64,000 bases of DNA from contig NZ_JAAAMT010000031.1 of NCBI RefSeq assembly GCF_009905435.1, forward strand, positions 1 to 64,000, in the 5' to 3' direction. This DNA is from Pseudomonas sp. R5(2019) (GTDB lineage Bacteria > Pseudomonadota > Gammaproteobacteria > Pseudomonadales > Pseudomonadaceae). The translations under genes and the position numbers were made by a program. The notes beneath the pieces are model-generated. The model did not search any database. It saw only the letters and a list, made by a program, of their open reading frames with translations, and was not told the DNA's origin. Every line of letters begins with the position of its first letter. Within the stretch, counting starts at the first letter, position 1. Below, piece by piece: positions 44,900-53,608 of the stretch.

Positions 44900-45184
44900 T
44901 TACTGATCGCTCGGCTTTTTCAGCTTCGGATTGGGGAAAAACTGCACGGTCTGCACTTTCGGGCCTTCCGTTTTCTTCACCGGCGTGTTGACCCGCGTAC
45001 CCAATTCCTTGGGTACCGACAGGCCCTGCTCATTGAGGGTGTCGCTGTAGCCACAGGCCACGCACTCGCGGTGCGGGACGCTGTCTTCGCTCCACATCAT
45101 CAACTTGTCCGGCTCGCTGCACGCCGGGCAAACCGCCCCGGCGATAAAGCGCTTTTTCGTCTTGATTACGGGCGCATCACTCAT
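44900..45184 (-). CDS. yheV: YheV-family small zinc-ribbon protein
   Basis: The 94-residue protein has two Cys pairs, CPAC and CVAC (AVCPACSEPDKLMMW, RECVACGYSD), forming a zinc ribbon as in YheV (DUF2387). The C-terminal part is basic and Pro-rich. The start overlaps the prlC stop (ATGA), so the two are coupled, as in E. coli where yheV is close to prlC. The role is unknown. Confidence 0.88.
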   Translation of the reverse strand: MSDAPVIKTKKRFIAGAVCPACSEPDKLMMWSEDSVPHRECVACGYSDTLNEQGLSVPKELGTRVNTPVKKTEGPKVQTVQFFPNPKLKKPSDQ

Positions 45185-47232
45185 GCTGCCGCTTCCTCGC
45201 TCAAACCACTGTGACGCAAGAGTGCGTCAATCGACGGTTCACGTCCGCGGAAGTCGACGAACAGCAGCATGGGCTCCTGCGAACCACCGCGGGCCAGAAT
45301 GGCCTCACGGAAAGCGCGGCCAGTGTCGGCATTGAGCACGCCTTCTTCTTCAAACCGCGAGAAGGCATCGGCCGACAGCACTTCAGCCCACTTGTAGCTG
45401 TAGTAACCGGCGGCATAACCGCCTGCGAAAATGTGCGCGAAACTGTTGGGGAAGCGGTTGTACGCCGGTGGACGCATGACCGAGACCTCGTCACGCACGC
45501 CTTCGAGCACTTCCAGCACGCTACGGCCATCACCGTGGCTGGCATGCAGCTCAAAGTCGAACAGCGAGAACTCCAGCTGGCGCACCATCATCAGGCCGGA
45601 CTGGAAGTTTTTCGCCGCGAGCATTTTTTCCAGCAGGTCCTGCGGCAGCGCTGCGCCGGTTTCATAGTGACCGGAAATCAGCGCCAGGCCTTCCGGCTCC
45701 CAGCACCAGTTTTCCATGAACTGGCTGGGCAGCTCGACCGCATCCCAGGCCACGCCGTTAATGCCGGAAACGCCAGCATGCTCGATACGGGTCAGCAAGT
45801 GGTGCAGGCCATGGCCGAACTCGTGGAAGAGGGTGGTGACTTCATCGTGGGTCAGCAGCGCCGGCTTGCCGGCGACCGCCGGAGTGAAGTTGCAGACCAG
45901 GTTGGCCACCGGATTTTGCAGGGCACCGGCTTCGGTGCGACGGCGGTCACGCGCGCCGTCCATCCAGGCACCGCCACGCTTGTTGGCGCGGGCATACAGG
46001 TCGAAGAAGAAGCGCCCGACGTGATGGCCATTTTCGGTGATTTCAAACAGGCGAACATCCGGGTGCCAGCTGTCGAAACCGGTGTGCTCGGCGATTTCGA
46101 TGCCGTACAGGCGTTGCACGATGGCGAACAGGCCGGTGAGTACCTTGTCGATCGGGAAGTAGGCGCGCAGGGTTTCCTGGGAGACGCTGTAGCGCTGCTC
46201 GCGCAGTTTTTCCCCGTAGAAACCGCTGTCCCAGCTTTGCAGGTCCGGGCAGCCTTGCTCAGCGGCATAGGCCTTGAGCTGGTCCAGGTCCTGGGCGGCG
46301 AATGGCTTGCTGCGCTTGGCCAGGTCGCGCAGGAAGCTCAATACCTGATCGCTGGACTCGGCCATTTTTGTGGCCAGGCTCAGCTCGGCGAAATTGGCAT
46401 AGCCCAGCAACCCGGCCAGTTCCTGGCGCAAGTCGAGGATTTCGTGCATGACCGGGCCGTTGTCGAATTTGCCGGCATTGGGGCCCTGGTCCGAAGAACG
46501 GGTGCAGTAGGCGGCGTAGACTTCTTCGCGCAGGGTACGGTCCTGGGCGTAGGTCATCACCGCATAGTAGCTCGGGAATTCCAGGCTGATCAGCCAGCCG
46601 TCCAGGCCTTTGGCCTGTGCGGCAGCCGCCATTTGTGCCTTGGCCGAGTCGGTGAGGCCGGCCAGCGCCGCTTCATCGGTGATGTGCTTGGTCCAGGCCT
46701 GAGTGGCGTCGAGCAGCTGATTGGAGAAGCGGCTGCCCAGCTCGGACAGTTTGCTTTGCACTTCGGCGTAGCGCTTCTGCTGCTCCGGCGGCAGGTCGAT
46801 GCCTGACAGGCGGAAGTCGCGCAGGGCATGTTCAAGGATGGTCTTTTGCGCCACATCGAAGCCGGCGGCTTCAGGGCTGTTGATCAGCGCCTCGTAGGCC
46901 TGGAACAGCTCGCGGTTCTGGCCAAGCTCGGTGGCGTAGGCGCTGAGCGCTGGCAGGCAGGCTTCATAGGCATCGCGCAGCTCCGCGCTGTTGCACACCG
47001 CATTCAGGTGGCTGACCGGGCTCCAGGCAGCGCCCAGGCGGTCATTCAGTTCGTCCATCGCCAGCACCAGCCCGGCCCAGGTCGGCTGTTGGCCATGACG
47101 TTCGAGAATGTCGGCAATCGCAATACGGTTGTCGGCCAGGATCTGTTCAATCGCCGGCTGCACATGCTCGGCACGAATCGCCGAGAAAGGAGGCAGGTCA
47201 TAAGACTGCAGTAGCGGGTTGGTCGCACTCAC
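45181..47232 (-). CDS. prlC: Oligopeptidase A (PrlC)
   Basis: The 683-residue cytosolic M3 zinc peptidase has FHEFGHGLHH as HExxH motif and ELPSQFMENW with the third zinc ligand. The substrate loop SFAHIFAGGYAAGYY matches the family. It degrades signal peptides and other short peptides. The start is GTG at 47232 (VSATNPLLQSYDLPPF) with AAGG upstream. A separate diverged copy lies downstream beyond yheV. Confidence 0.95.
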   Translation of the reverse strand: MSATNPLLQSYDLPPFSAIRAEHVQPAIEQILADNRIAIADILERHGQQPTWAGLVLAMDELNDRLGAAWSPVSHLNAVCNSAELRDAYEACLPALSAYATELGQNRELFQAYEALINSPEAAGFDVAQKTILEHALRDFRLSGIDLPPEQQKRYAEVQSKLSELGSRFSNQLLDATQAWTKHITDEAALAGLTDSAKAQMAAAAQAKGLDGWLISLEFPSYYAVMTYAQDRTLREEVYAAYCTRSSDQGPNAGKFDNGPVMHEILDLRQELAGLLGYANFAELSLATKMAESSDQVLSFLRDLAKRSKPFAAQDLDQLKAYAAEQGCPDLQSWDSGFYGEKLREQRYSVSQETLRAYFPIDKVLTGLFAIVQRLYGIEIAEHTGFDSWHPDVRLFEITENGHHVGRFFFDLYARANKRGGAWMDGARDRRRTEAGALQNPVANLVCNFTPAVAGKPALLTHDEVTTLFHEFGHGLHHLLTRIEHAGVSGINGVAWDAVELPSQFMENWCWEPEGLALISGHYETGAALPQDLLEKMLAAKNFQSGLMMVRQLEFSLFDFELHASHGDGRSVLEVLEGVRDEVSVMRPPAYNRFPNSFAHIFAGGYAAGYYSYKWAEVLSADAFSRFEEEGVLNADTGRAFREAILARGGSQEPMLLFVDFRGREPSIDALLRHSGLSEEAAA

Positions 47233-47333
47233 GGTTAAACACCTTGGCTGAAGAAACACGAGCCCATCTTAATTACAATCGAGGCTGACCGCAGCAGTCA
47301 GACCCACTATCAATGTTAGAGAAGGATTCGATC

Positions 47334-47882
47334 ATGGCCATCCGCACCTTTGAGCAACACATCCCGCGCCTGGGCGAGCGAGCGTTCGTCGACCGCTCGG
47401 CGGTGGTGATTGGCGATGTCGAGATCGGTGCCGACAGCTCGGTCTGGCCGCTGACCGTGATCCGCGGCGACATGCACCGCATACGCATCGGCAAGCGCAC
47501 CAGCGTGCAGGACGCCAGCGTGTTGCACATCACCCACGCCGGCCCTTTCAACTCCGATGGCTTCCCGCTGTTGATCGGCGATGACGTGACCATCGGCCAC
47601 AAGGTGATGCTGCACGGCTGCACCCTGGGCAACCGCATTCTGGTGGGCATGGGCAGCACAATCATGGACGGCGCGGTGGTCGAGGATGAAGTGATTATCG
47701 GCGCCGGCAGCCTGGTGCCGCCGGGCAAGCGCCTGGAAAGCGGGTTTCTGTATGTGGGCAGCCCAGTGAAACAGGCCCGCGCCCTGACCGAAAAAGAACG
47801 CGCGTTCTTCCCGTACAGCGCCGCCAACTACGTCAAACTCAAAGACCGCCATCTGAGCGAAGGCTACGACCGCGCCGAATAA
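47334..47882 (+). CDS. Gamma-carbonic anhydrase-like hexapeptide-repeat protein (YrdA-like)
   Basis: The 182-residue protein is a left-handed beta-helix built from hexapeptide repeats from about residue 20 (AVVIGDVEIGADSSVWPLTV) to 135. Putative zinc His residues lie in VLHITHAG, VTIGHKVMLHGC. Family members trimerise; only some have carbonic anhydrase activity. AGAAGGA precedes the ATG at 47334. It diverges from prlC and is followed by a HAD gene on the same strand. Confidence 0.9.
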   Translation: MAIRTFEQHIPRLGERAFVDRSAVVIGDVEIGADSSVWPLTVIRGDMHRIRIGKRTSVQDASVLHITHAGPFNSDGFPLLIGDDVTIGHKVMLHGCTLGNRILVGMGSTIMDGAVVEDEVIIGAGSLVPPGKRLESGFLYVGSPVKQARALTEKERAFFPYSAANYVKLKDRHLSEGYDRAE

Positions 47883-47911
47883 GTTATCCACAGACCGCTT
47901 CCGGAATCCCC

Positions 47912-48562
47912 ATGCACTATCAGAATATTCTGTTCGACCTCGACGGCACCCTGACTGACCCGCGCGAAGGCATCACCCGCTCGATCCAGTACGCGCTGAG
48001 CAAACTGGGTGTCGACGAGCCCGACCTGAGCAAACTTGAACACTTTATTGGTCCGCCCTTGTTGCAGGCGTTCATGCAGTTCTATGGATTCGACGAGGCC
48101 AAGGCATGGGAGGCGGTGAACCATTACCGCGACCGCTTCAAGGTCACTGGCCTTTACGAAAACGAGGTATTCGAGGGCGTTATCGAGTTGCTCGATACCC
48201 TGGAGCAGCAAGGCCGCCATCTATACATCGCGACCTCCAAGCCGTGGGAATTCGCCCGTGAAATCGCCCGCCATTTCGACTTTGCCAAGCACTTCAAGGT
48301 CATCTATGGAAGCGAGCTGGACGGCACCCGCACCGACAAGGTCGAGCTGATCAAACACCTGCTGGCCGAGGAAGGCCTGGACCCGGCGACTACCCTGATG
48401 ATCGGCGATCGCAAGCACGACCTGATCGGTGCCCAGCGCAATGGTCTTGATGTGGTTGCAGTGGGTTATGGCTTCGGCAGCCGCGAGGAGTTGACGGCCG
48501 AGCAACCGACCTATCACTTCGACACCCTGGCACAACTGCATCAGGCCTTTATCAAAGACTGA
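47912..48562 (+). CDS. HAD-superfamily phosphatase (Gph-like)
   Basis: The 216-residue protein has HAD motif I FDLDGTLTDPREG, motif II YIATSKP, motif III region with Lys (GTRTDK) and motif IV MIGDRKHDLIGA. The cap is helical between residues 15 and 85. Substrates may be phosphoglycolate or a nucleotide, and the sequence does not decide. It follows the hexapeptide-repeat gene by 29 bases and is probably cotranscribed. Confidence 0.9.
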   Translation: MHYQNILFDLDGTLTDPREGITRSIQYALSKLGVDEPDLSKLEHFIGPPLLQAFMQFYGFDEAKAWEAVNHYRDRFKVTGLYENEVFEGVIELLDTLEQQGRHLYIATSKPWEFAREIARHFDFAKHFKVIYGSELDGTRTDKVELIKHLLAEEGLDPATTLMIGDRKHDLIGAQRNGLDVVAVGYGFGSREELTAEQPTYHFDTLAQLHQAFIKD

Positions 48563-48568
48563 AGGCCT

Positions 48569-49654
48569 TCATCGGTTGACGGCCATCAATGCCTGCGTGC
48601 GTTGATCGGCCGGCAACTGCCCCCAGCGTTCCACCGCCTGATAAAACGCTGACCAATCGCCATTCACCTGGCGAAACAACGCGGCAAAGGCGGGCACCCA
48701 CCGGTCATAAAGCCCAAAGGGCAGCAGCTTGGCGTTATTGAGCGGTGAATTGACCCAGGCATCGAAACGCCCGACACCGCCCCACTGAGTATCGCGCAGC
48801 ACCCGGTAATCATGACGCAAGCGCTCGAACTCAGCGCGCTTGGCGGCCCGCATGGCGTCCACCGACAGCGACTGGGTGTAGAGCTTTTGCAGGCGCTGGC
48901 GGGTGTCCAGCACCAGCGCCACGAACTGGTCGCGCTGGTGGACCAGGTCTTCGGGGAGCGGCGGCAAACCACGCGCCGCGCGCCATTGGCGAGTGCCTTC
49001 CTGTTCCACGAAGGTGGCGAAGGACTCATTGAACGCCGTATCGTCCTTCACATAAACGCGCTGGTGCGCCAGCTCGTGGAAGATCAAGGTCGCCAGGCGC
49101 TCGTCACCCCAGGCCAACATGGAACTCATGATCGGGTCATCAAACCAGCCCAGGGTCGAATAGGCTTCGACGCCGCCGATATAGACATCCATGCCGGCCT
49201 GTTTTTGCAATGCAGCAGCCCCCCGCGCGCCGCTCTGGCTGTAATAACCGCGGTAGGCCACGCAACCGGCGATCGGAAAGCAATGGGTGTCGGGGTCGAG
49301 TGAGAATTCCGCCGTGGCGAAGACATTCCACACCACATAGGACCGACCGATATCGGCGTACACCCGGTAGCTGCGGTTGTCCGGAAGCTTCAGCTGCTGG
49401 CTGGCGAAGGCTCTGGACTGCTGGGAGCGAGTCAGATGCTCGCGCAATTTTACATCTCGGGACGGGTCATTGATGACTTCGGTCACTGGCTCGCGAAGCC
49501 GCAACAAGTCCAGCTGACCACTCGCCAGTTGGCCGTAATAACGATAATCGGCACAACCGTTCAGCAGCAAAAGCAGCAGCAGAGGAACCAATCTGTGTAA
49601 ATAACGGTCGAGTGACCGATGGCTTGAGCGCGCCAGAAGAAATAGTCGAATCAT
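48569..49654 (-). CDS. Putative zinc aminopeptidase lipoprotein (COG4324 type)
   Basis: The 361-residue protein has a long N-terminus with a hydrophobic run and lipobox LLNGC (Cys about 34). The zinc-peptidase motif HELAHQ lies in LIFHELAHQRVYVKDD, followed by a second Glu in NESFATFVEQEG. This is the arrangement of PF10023 putative aminopeptidases, whose substrate is unknown. It converges on the HAD gene. A later start is possible since the first 20 residues are poorly hydrophobic. Confidence 0.85.
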   Translation of the reverse strand: MIRLFLLARSSHRSLDRYLHRLVPLLLLLLLNGCADYRYYGQLASGQLDLLRLREPVTEVINDPSRDVKLREHLTRSQQSRAFASQQLKLPDNRSYRVYADIGRSYVVWNVFATAEFSLDPDTHCFPIAGCVAYRGYYSQSGARGAAALQKQAGMDVYIGGVEAYSTLGWFDDPIMSSMLAWGDERLATLIFHELAHQRVYVKDDTAFNESFATFVEQEGTRQWRAARGLPPLPEDLVHQRDQFVALVLDTRQRLQKLYTQSLSVDAMRAAKRAEFERLRHDYRVLRDTQWGGVGRFDAWVNSPLNNAKLLPFGLYDRWVPAFAALFRQVNGDWSAFYQAVERWGQLPADQRTQALMAVNR

Positions 49655-49717
49655 CGCGTCCTCAAATCCCGCTCAAGTGCCCGATTCAAGACTATCTTGC
49701 TTGCCCGGAGTATTGCC

Positions 49718-50131
49718 ATGCGCGCGATGTTGTTTATCTGTGGTCTTCTTGCCTTGACCGGTTGTGCGGGGCTGCCCAAGCCCGACCCGAATCAGGCGTG
49801 GGTCGATCTTGAGCCAAGTCAGGACACCACACTGCATGCGATGGAGGTGGATGAACGCGCCTGGATCGACAAGCGCTATTTTGAAGTCCAGCCCGGCAGC
49901 CATGTACTGACCGTGCGCTATCAGTTCCCGGTGCAGCCTACCAATATCGGTCCGGTCAACGAGCCGCTGTGGCGCGACTGCCAGCTGGATGTCAAATACA
50001 AGGATTTCAATGCCGGCCAGCGCTATCAACTGCAAACCGGCAGCATCGGCTTCCGGCCATGGGCCAAGCTCTACGACGCACAGCGCAAGGTCGTTGGCCA
50101 GGGCCGACCGGCGGGCTGCCAGCGCGCCTGA
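49718..50131 (+). CDS. Small lipoprotein, first of a paralogous pair
   Basis: The 137-residue protein has a lipoprotein signal with LTGC (MRAMLFICGLLALTGCAG). The mature part shares its layout with the next gene: KPDPNQAWVDL, then YFEVQPGSHVLTVRYQF, then CQLDVKYKDFNAGQRYQLQ and a C-terminal Cys. The two remaining Cys may form a disulfide. No function is known. GGAG lies eight bases before the ATG at 49718. Confidence 0.8.
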   Translation: MRAMLFICGLLALTGCAGLPKPDPNQAWVDLEPSQDTTLHAMEVDERAWIDKRYFEVQPGSHVLTVRYQFPVQPTNIGPVNEPLWRDCQLDVKYKDFNAGQRYQLQTGSIGFRPWAKLYDAQRKVVGQGRPAGCQRA

Positions 50132-50181
50132 TCAGGCAACTGGCGTTATGCTAGGGGTCTGAAGTCGAAACGGAGGTACGT

Positions 50182-50586
50182 ATGCGCCAGCCCCTGATTC
50201 TGCTCGCGCTGGGCTTGCTCAGCGCCTGCGCCAGCCCCCTGCCACCGGTTGACCCGCAGAAAGCCTGGGTCGATATGTTCACCTATACCGGCAAGTTGGT
50301 AATGGCCGAACGTCTGGACAAGCAACGCCTGAAAGACGGGCGCTACTTCCAGGTGACGCCGGGGCAACATGAGTTGATCGTGCGCTTCGATTTCGAAGTC
50401 AATGGCGGCACCTTCAACAATGACCCAATCGACCGCACCTGCTACCTGACGATTCGCTACGACAACTTCGAAGCCGGCCAGCGCTATCGCCTGGAAGGCC
50501 GCGAGGTTGCCATGCAGCCGAGCGCACGGCTCTATAACGCGGCAGGCAAGATCGTTGCCGAAGACCGCGCCACGACGTGCCTCTGA
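50182..50586 (+). CDS. Small lipoprotein, second of a paralogous pair
   Basis: The 134-residue protein has lipobox LLSAC and the same pattern as the preceding gene: VDPQKAWVDMF, YFQVTPGQHELIVRFDF, CYLTIRYDNFEAGQRYRLE and a final Cys. The two genes are 50 bases apart and plainly come from duplication. The ribosome site is GGAGG. The fold looks like a small beta-sandwich. The role is unknown. Confidence 0.8.
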   Translation: MRQPLILLALGLLSACASPLPPVDPQKAWVDMFTYTGKLVMAERLDKQRLKDGRYFQVTPGQHELIVRFDFEVNGGTFNNDPIDRTCYLTIRYDNFEAGQRYRLEGREVAMQPSARLYNAAGKIVAEDRATTCL

Positions 50587-50587
50587 G

Positions 50588-50821
50588 TCAGCGATCGTTT
50601 TTCTGGTAGATGATTTTCCTGGTCCCTCCCTCACAGCTGCCCACGACCATATTCTGGTCGTGGACTTCGCTGTTGGGGACAATTTCCAGGGTGTAGGACG
50701 TGACGCGCTGGGCCTGGATCTTGGCCTCGATTTCGGCCTTGAGTTCTTCGCAGGGCTTGACGGCCGCTGACGCCTGAGCGGCGAGCAGCGTTCCCAGCAG
50801 AGCGATTGCGATGCGGATCAT
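50588..50821 (-). CDS. DUF1161 periplasmic protein (copy 1)
   Basis: The 77-residue protein has a signal peptide (MIRIAIALLGTLLAAQASA) and a compact domain: CEELKAEIEAKIQAQ, YTLEIVPN, then VVGSCEGGTRKIIYQK. Two Cys probably form a disulfide. A clear paralogue lies at 52638-52862. DUF1161 has no known function. It converges on the lipoprotein pair. Confidence 0.88.
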   Translation of the reverse strand: MIRIAIALLGTLLAAQASAAVKPCEELKAEIEAKIQAQRVTSYTLEIVPNSEVHDQNMVVGSCEGGTRKIIYQKNDR

Positions 50822-50893
50822 GGGGCGTCCTCAAGTGTGTGGCCAAATGCCTGTCGACACCCTATTCGACCTTTACGCTTCCGGGCAAGTCGT

Positions 50894-50919
50894 GTTGGAG
50901 CGGCGCTTGCCGCTCCAAC
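50894..50919. repeat. Perfect 11-bp inverted repeat downstream of osmC
   Basis: GTTGGAGCGGC-GCTT-GCCGCTCCAAC lies six bases after the osmC stop on the minus strand. No T-run follows. It may still stop transcription or protect the mRNA, or be a short REP relative (compare GGAGC in REP units). Confidence 0.75.
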
Positions 50920-50924
50920 TGCGG

Positions 50925-51353
50925 TTATCCGACCAGCGTGGCGTCCAGGCTGATCTCGGCGCCTTTCAATACCTTGGACACCGGGCAACCGGTCTTGGCC
51001 TTGTTGGCCAGCTCCTTGAACTGCGCCTCGCTGGCGCCGGGCACCTTGGCCTTGAGGATCAGGTGCACGGCGGTAATGGCAAAGCCATCGGGCTGCTGGT
51101 CCAGGGTCACTTCGGCAATGGTATCGATACGGTCAGCCGTCAAACCCGCTTCACCGAGGATCATTGACAGCGCCATAGAGAAGCAGCCGGCATGCGCCGC
51201 ACCGATCAGCTCTTCCGGATTGGTGCCTGGCTGCCCTTCGAAACGGCTGTTGAAGCCATAGGGGTTATTTTTCAAAGCGCCGCTTTGAGTAGAAAGTTGG
51301 CCTTTGCCATCCTTCAAGCCGCCTTGCCAGACGGCTGATGCTGTCTTTTTCAT
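50925..51353 (-). CDS. osmC: OsmC organic hydroperoxide reductase
   Basis: The 142-residue protein has the two catalytic cysteines in AAHAGCFSMAL and KTGCPVSK, spaced as in OsmC. It reduces organic hydroperoxides and is commonly induced by osmotic stress and stationary phase. The ATG at 51353 (MKKTASAVWQGGLKDG) has TGGAGG before it, so the seven additional upstream residues are not used. Confidence 0.94.
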   Translation of the reverse strand: MKKTASAVWQGGLKDGKGQLSTQSGALKNNPYGFNSRFEGQPGTNPEELIGAAHAGCFSMALSMILGEAGLTADRIDTIAEVTLDQQPDGFAITAVHLILKAKVPGASEAQFKELANKAKTGCPVSKVLKGAEISLDATLVG

Positions 51354-51559
51354 AATGCCTCCATAAGGTCTCAACGCGACGGGTTAGCGCGTTGCCTAAA
51401 ACTCAGAGGCTTGGGGCACGGGCAAGTTCAGCGCAATCGCAAGCGGCCTATTGAATCTCACGTATCTGCCCATACAGAGGTAAGAACGGCAGGCTGGGGC
51501 ATGTGGGTTTTTTATACCCTGCGCCTGCGAAAAGACTGCCCAGGAGATACACACGGCTG

Positions 51560-52561
51560 ATGAAAACACTCGCTGATATCAAGATATCCACACTCGACCT
51601 GGTGCCGGTACGCGAAGACAAAGGCCCCGCCCAGGCCTTGCGCAATTCGCTGGACCTGGCCCAACACGTCGAAAAATTCGGCTACAACCGCTTCTGGGTG
51701 GCCGAACACCACAATATGGATGGCATTGCCAGCTCGGCCACCTCAGTGCTGCTGGGCTACCTGGCTGGCGGCACGTCCAGCATCAAGCTGGGGTCCGGCG
51801 GGGTGATGCTGCCCAACCATGCGCCACTGGTGATAGCCGAGCAGTTCGGTACCCTCGCTAGCCTGTATCCAGGCCGGATAGAACTGGGCCTGGGCCGCGC
51901 ACCGGGCTCGGACCAAATGACCGCCCGCGCCCTGCGCCGTGAGCGCTCCGGCAGTGCCGACGACTTCCCCGAAGACGTGATCGAGCTGATGAAGTACCTC
52001 GGTCCGCGCACAGCTGATCAAAAAGTGATCGCAGTACCCGGGCATGGCACCAACGTGCCGATCTGGTTGTTGGGCTCAAGCCTGTTCAGCGCGCAATTGG
52101 CCGGTCAGCTGGGTTTGCCCTATGCCTTTGCCTCGCATTTCGCACCGCGCTACCTGCATGAGGCGATTCGCGTTTACCGCAACCACTTCCAGGCGTCAGC
52201 GGTGCTCGACAAGCCGTATGTGATGTTGGGTGTGCCATTGGTGGCGGCCGATACCGACGAGCAGGCCGACTACCTGGCAACTTCGGTGTACCAGCGGATT
52301 CTGGCGCTGATGCGCGGGCAGAGCCTGATGCAACGCCCGCCCGTCAAGAGCATGGAAGGCTTGTGGTTACCCCTCGAGAAAGAAGCGGTGGGCAGCTTCC
52401 TGGGGCTGGCGATGGTCGGCGGGCCGGCCAGGATTCGGGCGAAGCTTGAGGTGTTGATTGAGCAGACCCAGGCGGATGAGCTGATCTTTACCTGTGATCT
52501 GTATGAGCATGCTGATCGGTTGCGGTCGTATGAGTTGTTGGCGAAGACTGTTTTGGGGTGA
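51560..52561 (+). CDS. LLM-class flavin-dependent oxidoreductase (luciferase-like)
   Basis: The 333-residue TIM-barrel protein resembles bacterial luciferase and the YhbW group. It has TLDLVPVRED at the start, FWVAEHHNMDGIASSATSV, GSGGVMLPNHAPLVIAEQFG and RIELGLGRAPG, which together line the FMN pocket. The substrate is unknown. The ATG at 51560 is chosen from the family start (KTLADIKISTLDLVPVREDK); AGGAG is rather far upstream. Confidence 0.9.
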   Translation: MKTLADIKISTLDLVPVREDKGPAQALRNSLDLAQHVEKFGYNRFWVAEHHNMDGIASSATSVLLGYLAGGTSSIKLGSGGVMLPNHAPLVIAEQFGTLASLYPGRIELGLGRAPGSDQMTARALRRERSGSADDFPEDVIELMKYLGPRTADQKVIAVPGHGTNVPIWLLGSSLFSAQLAGQLGLPYAFASHFAPRYLHEAIRVYRNHFQASAVLDKPYVMLGVPLVAADTDEQADYLATSVYQRILALMRGQSLMQRPPVKSMEGLWLPLEKEAVGSFLGLAMVGGPARIRAKLEVLIEQTQADELIFTCDLYEHADRLRSYELLAKTVLG

Positions 52562-52574
52562 ATTTGCTGGCCTC

Positions 52575-52617
52575 ATCGCGAGCAAGCTCTGCTCCTGCTG
52601 CAGAGCTTGCTCGCGAT
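52575..52617. repeat. REP-derived perfect inverted repeat
   Basis: ATCGCGAGCAAGCTCTG (52575-52591) and CAGAGCTTGCTCGCGAT (52601-52617) are perfect 17-bp arms around a 9-base loop, with the REP core GCGAGCAAGC. It lies between the convergent LLM gene and the second DUF1161 gene. Confidence 0.9.
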
Positions 52618-52637
52618 CCAGGCACCGCGGTGTCAAG

Positions 52638-52862
52638 TCAGCCGCGTTTGTAAACAATTTCTTTACTGCCTCCCTCACAAGTCCCGACAACCTTCCCGTC
52701 CGCAGCACTTCCCTTGTCAACGATCTCCAGCGAATAACCGCTCACGCCCTTGGCGTCCAGTTTCGCCGCGATTTCGCTCTTGAGTTCCTCGCACGATTTG
52801 CCTGCTGCGAACACCGAACCTGCGAACATCAACAAACCTGCTGCCAATAAAATCTGCCTCAT
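52638..52862 (-). CDS. DUF1161 periplasmic protein (copy 2)
   Basis: The 74-residue protein has a signal peptide (MRQILLAAGLLMFAGSVFA) and the same domain as copy 1: CEELKSEIAAKLDAKG, YSLEIVDKG, VVGTCEGGSKEIVYK. The two copies lie about 2 kb apart on the same strand, separated by osmC and the LLM gene. Function is unknown. Confidence 0.88.
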   Translation of the reverse strand: MRQILLAAGLLMFAGSVFAAGKSCEELKSEIAAKLDAKGVSGYSLEIVDKGSAADGKVVGTCEGGSKEIVYKRG

Positions 52863-52905
52863 CGGTCATTTTCCCTGGTCTGGTCAATAACGAACGGGCT
52901 TCGCG

Positions 52906-53121
52906 TCAACTGTTGGCTATGCGAAAGCCCACCTTCAACGTCACCTGGAAATGCGCGGCCTTGCCGTTGCGAATATGCCCGCGGGTGTCCACGACTTCGA
53001 ACCACTCCAGGTGTTTGATGCTTTTCTCGGCCTCTGCCAACGCGTTGTTGATGGCTTCTTCAATGCTGGTAGGGGACGAGCCGACAAGTTCTACCTTCTT
53101 GTACGTGTGATGGTCAGTCAT
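52906..53121 (-). CDS. Dodecin flavoprotein
   Basis: The 71-residue protein has the dodecin layout: KVELVGSSPTSIEEAINNAL, then HLEWFEVVDTRGHI (with the Trp that stacks on flavin) and FQVTLKVGFR. Twelve copies form a hollow sphere that stores riboflavin or FMN. It is probably a stress or stationary-phase protein, as are its neighbours. It diverges from the DUF883 gene. Confidence 0.92.
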   Translation of the reverse strand: MTDHHTYKKVELVGSSPTSIEEAINNALAEAEKSIKHLEWFEVVDTRGHIRNGKAAHFQVTLKVGFRIANS

Positions 53122-53278
53122 GGTGGTCTCCTTGGGGTAGTGGCTATTGAGCCTAGCAGCGATCCTGCCGTTTATCCGAGTGTGGGCAAATGCAGGGGAA
53201 AAGTTCAGATCGACTGCACTTTCGCCAACCCCCGTAGTCGGAACCTACACAGTCACTCACCCCTGCAGGAGAGCCACC

Positions 53279-53608
53279 ATGGCCAACACGTCATTACGTA
53301 AAGCCTCGTTGCAAAGCATGGAAGCGGAGATCGAAAGTCTGCTCAAATCGCTGGAAAGCCTGAAGGAAGACGCTTCTGGAGAGTCGCTGAAAACCCTGAA
53401 ATCGCTGAAGACCAACGCCGAAAACGCGCTTAGGCATTCTCGTCACCTGCTCAACGATGTGTACGAAGATGTGAAAGTGAAAACCCGTGAGACCGGCATT
53501 GCCACCCGTGATTATGCCCAGCAGCACCCGTGGACCACAGCCGGTGTCGCCGTCGGCGCAATCGGCTTGCTGGCCGCTTATCTGCTGTTCAACCGCTCCA
53601 ATAGTTAA
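53279..53608 (+). CDS. DUF883 (ElaB/YqjD-type) membrane-anchored protein
   Basis: The 109-residue protein has a long amphipathic helix (about 10-80, rich in Glu, Lys, Ser and Leu) and a C-terminal membrane helix (TTAGVAVGAIGLLAAYLLF). The pattern YAQQHPWTTAGVAVGAIG is typical. E. coli relatives bind ribosomes at the membrane in stationary phase. AGGAG lies eight bases before the ATG at 53279. It converges on trpI with a four-base overlap. Confidence 0.9.
   Translation: MANTSLRKASLQSMEAEIESLLKSLESLKEDASGESLKTLKSLKTNAENALRHSRHLLNDVYEDVKVKTRETGIATRDYAQQHPWTTAGVAVGAIGLLAAYLLFNRSNS

Noticed and set aside
45211..46806. 531-codon open frame opposite prlC
   Set aside because: Antisense shadow of prlC, with no family features or ribosome site.
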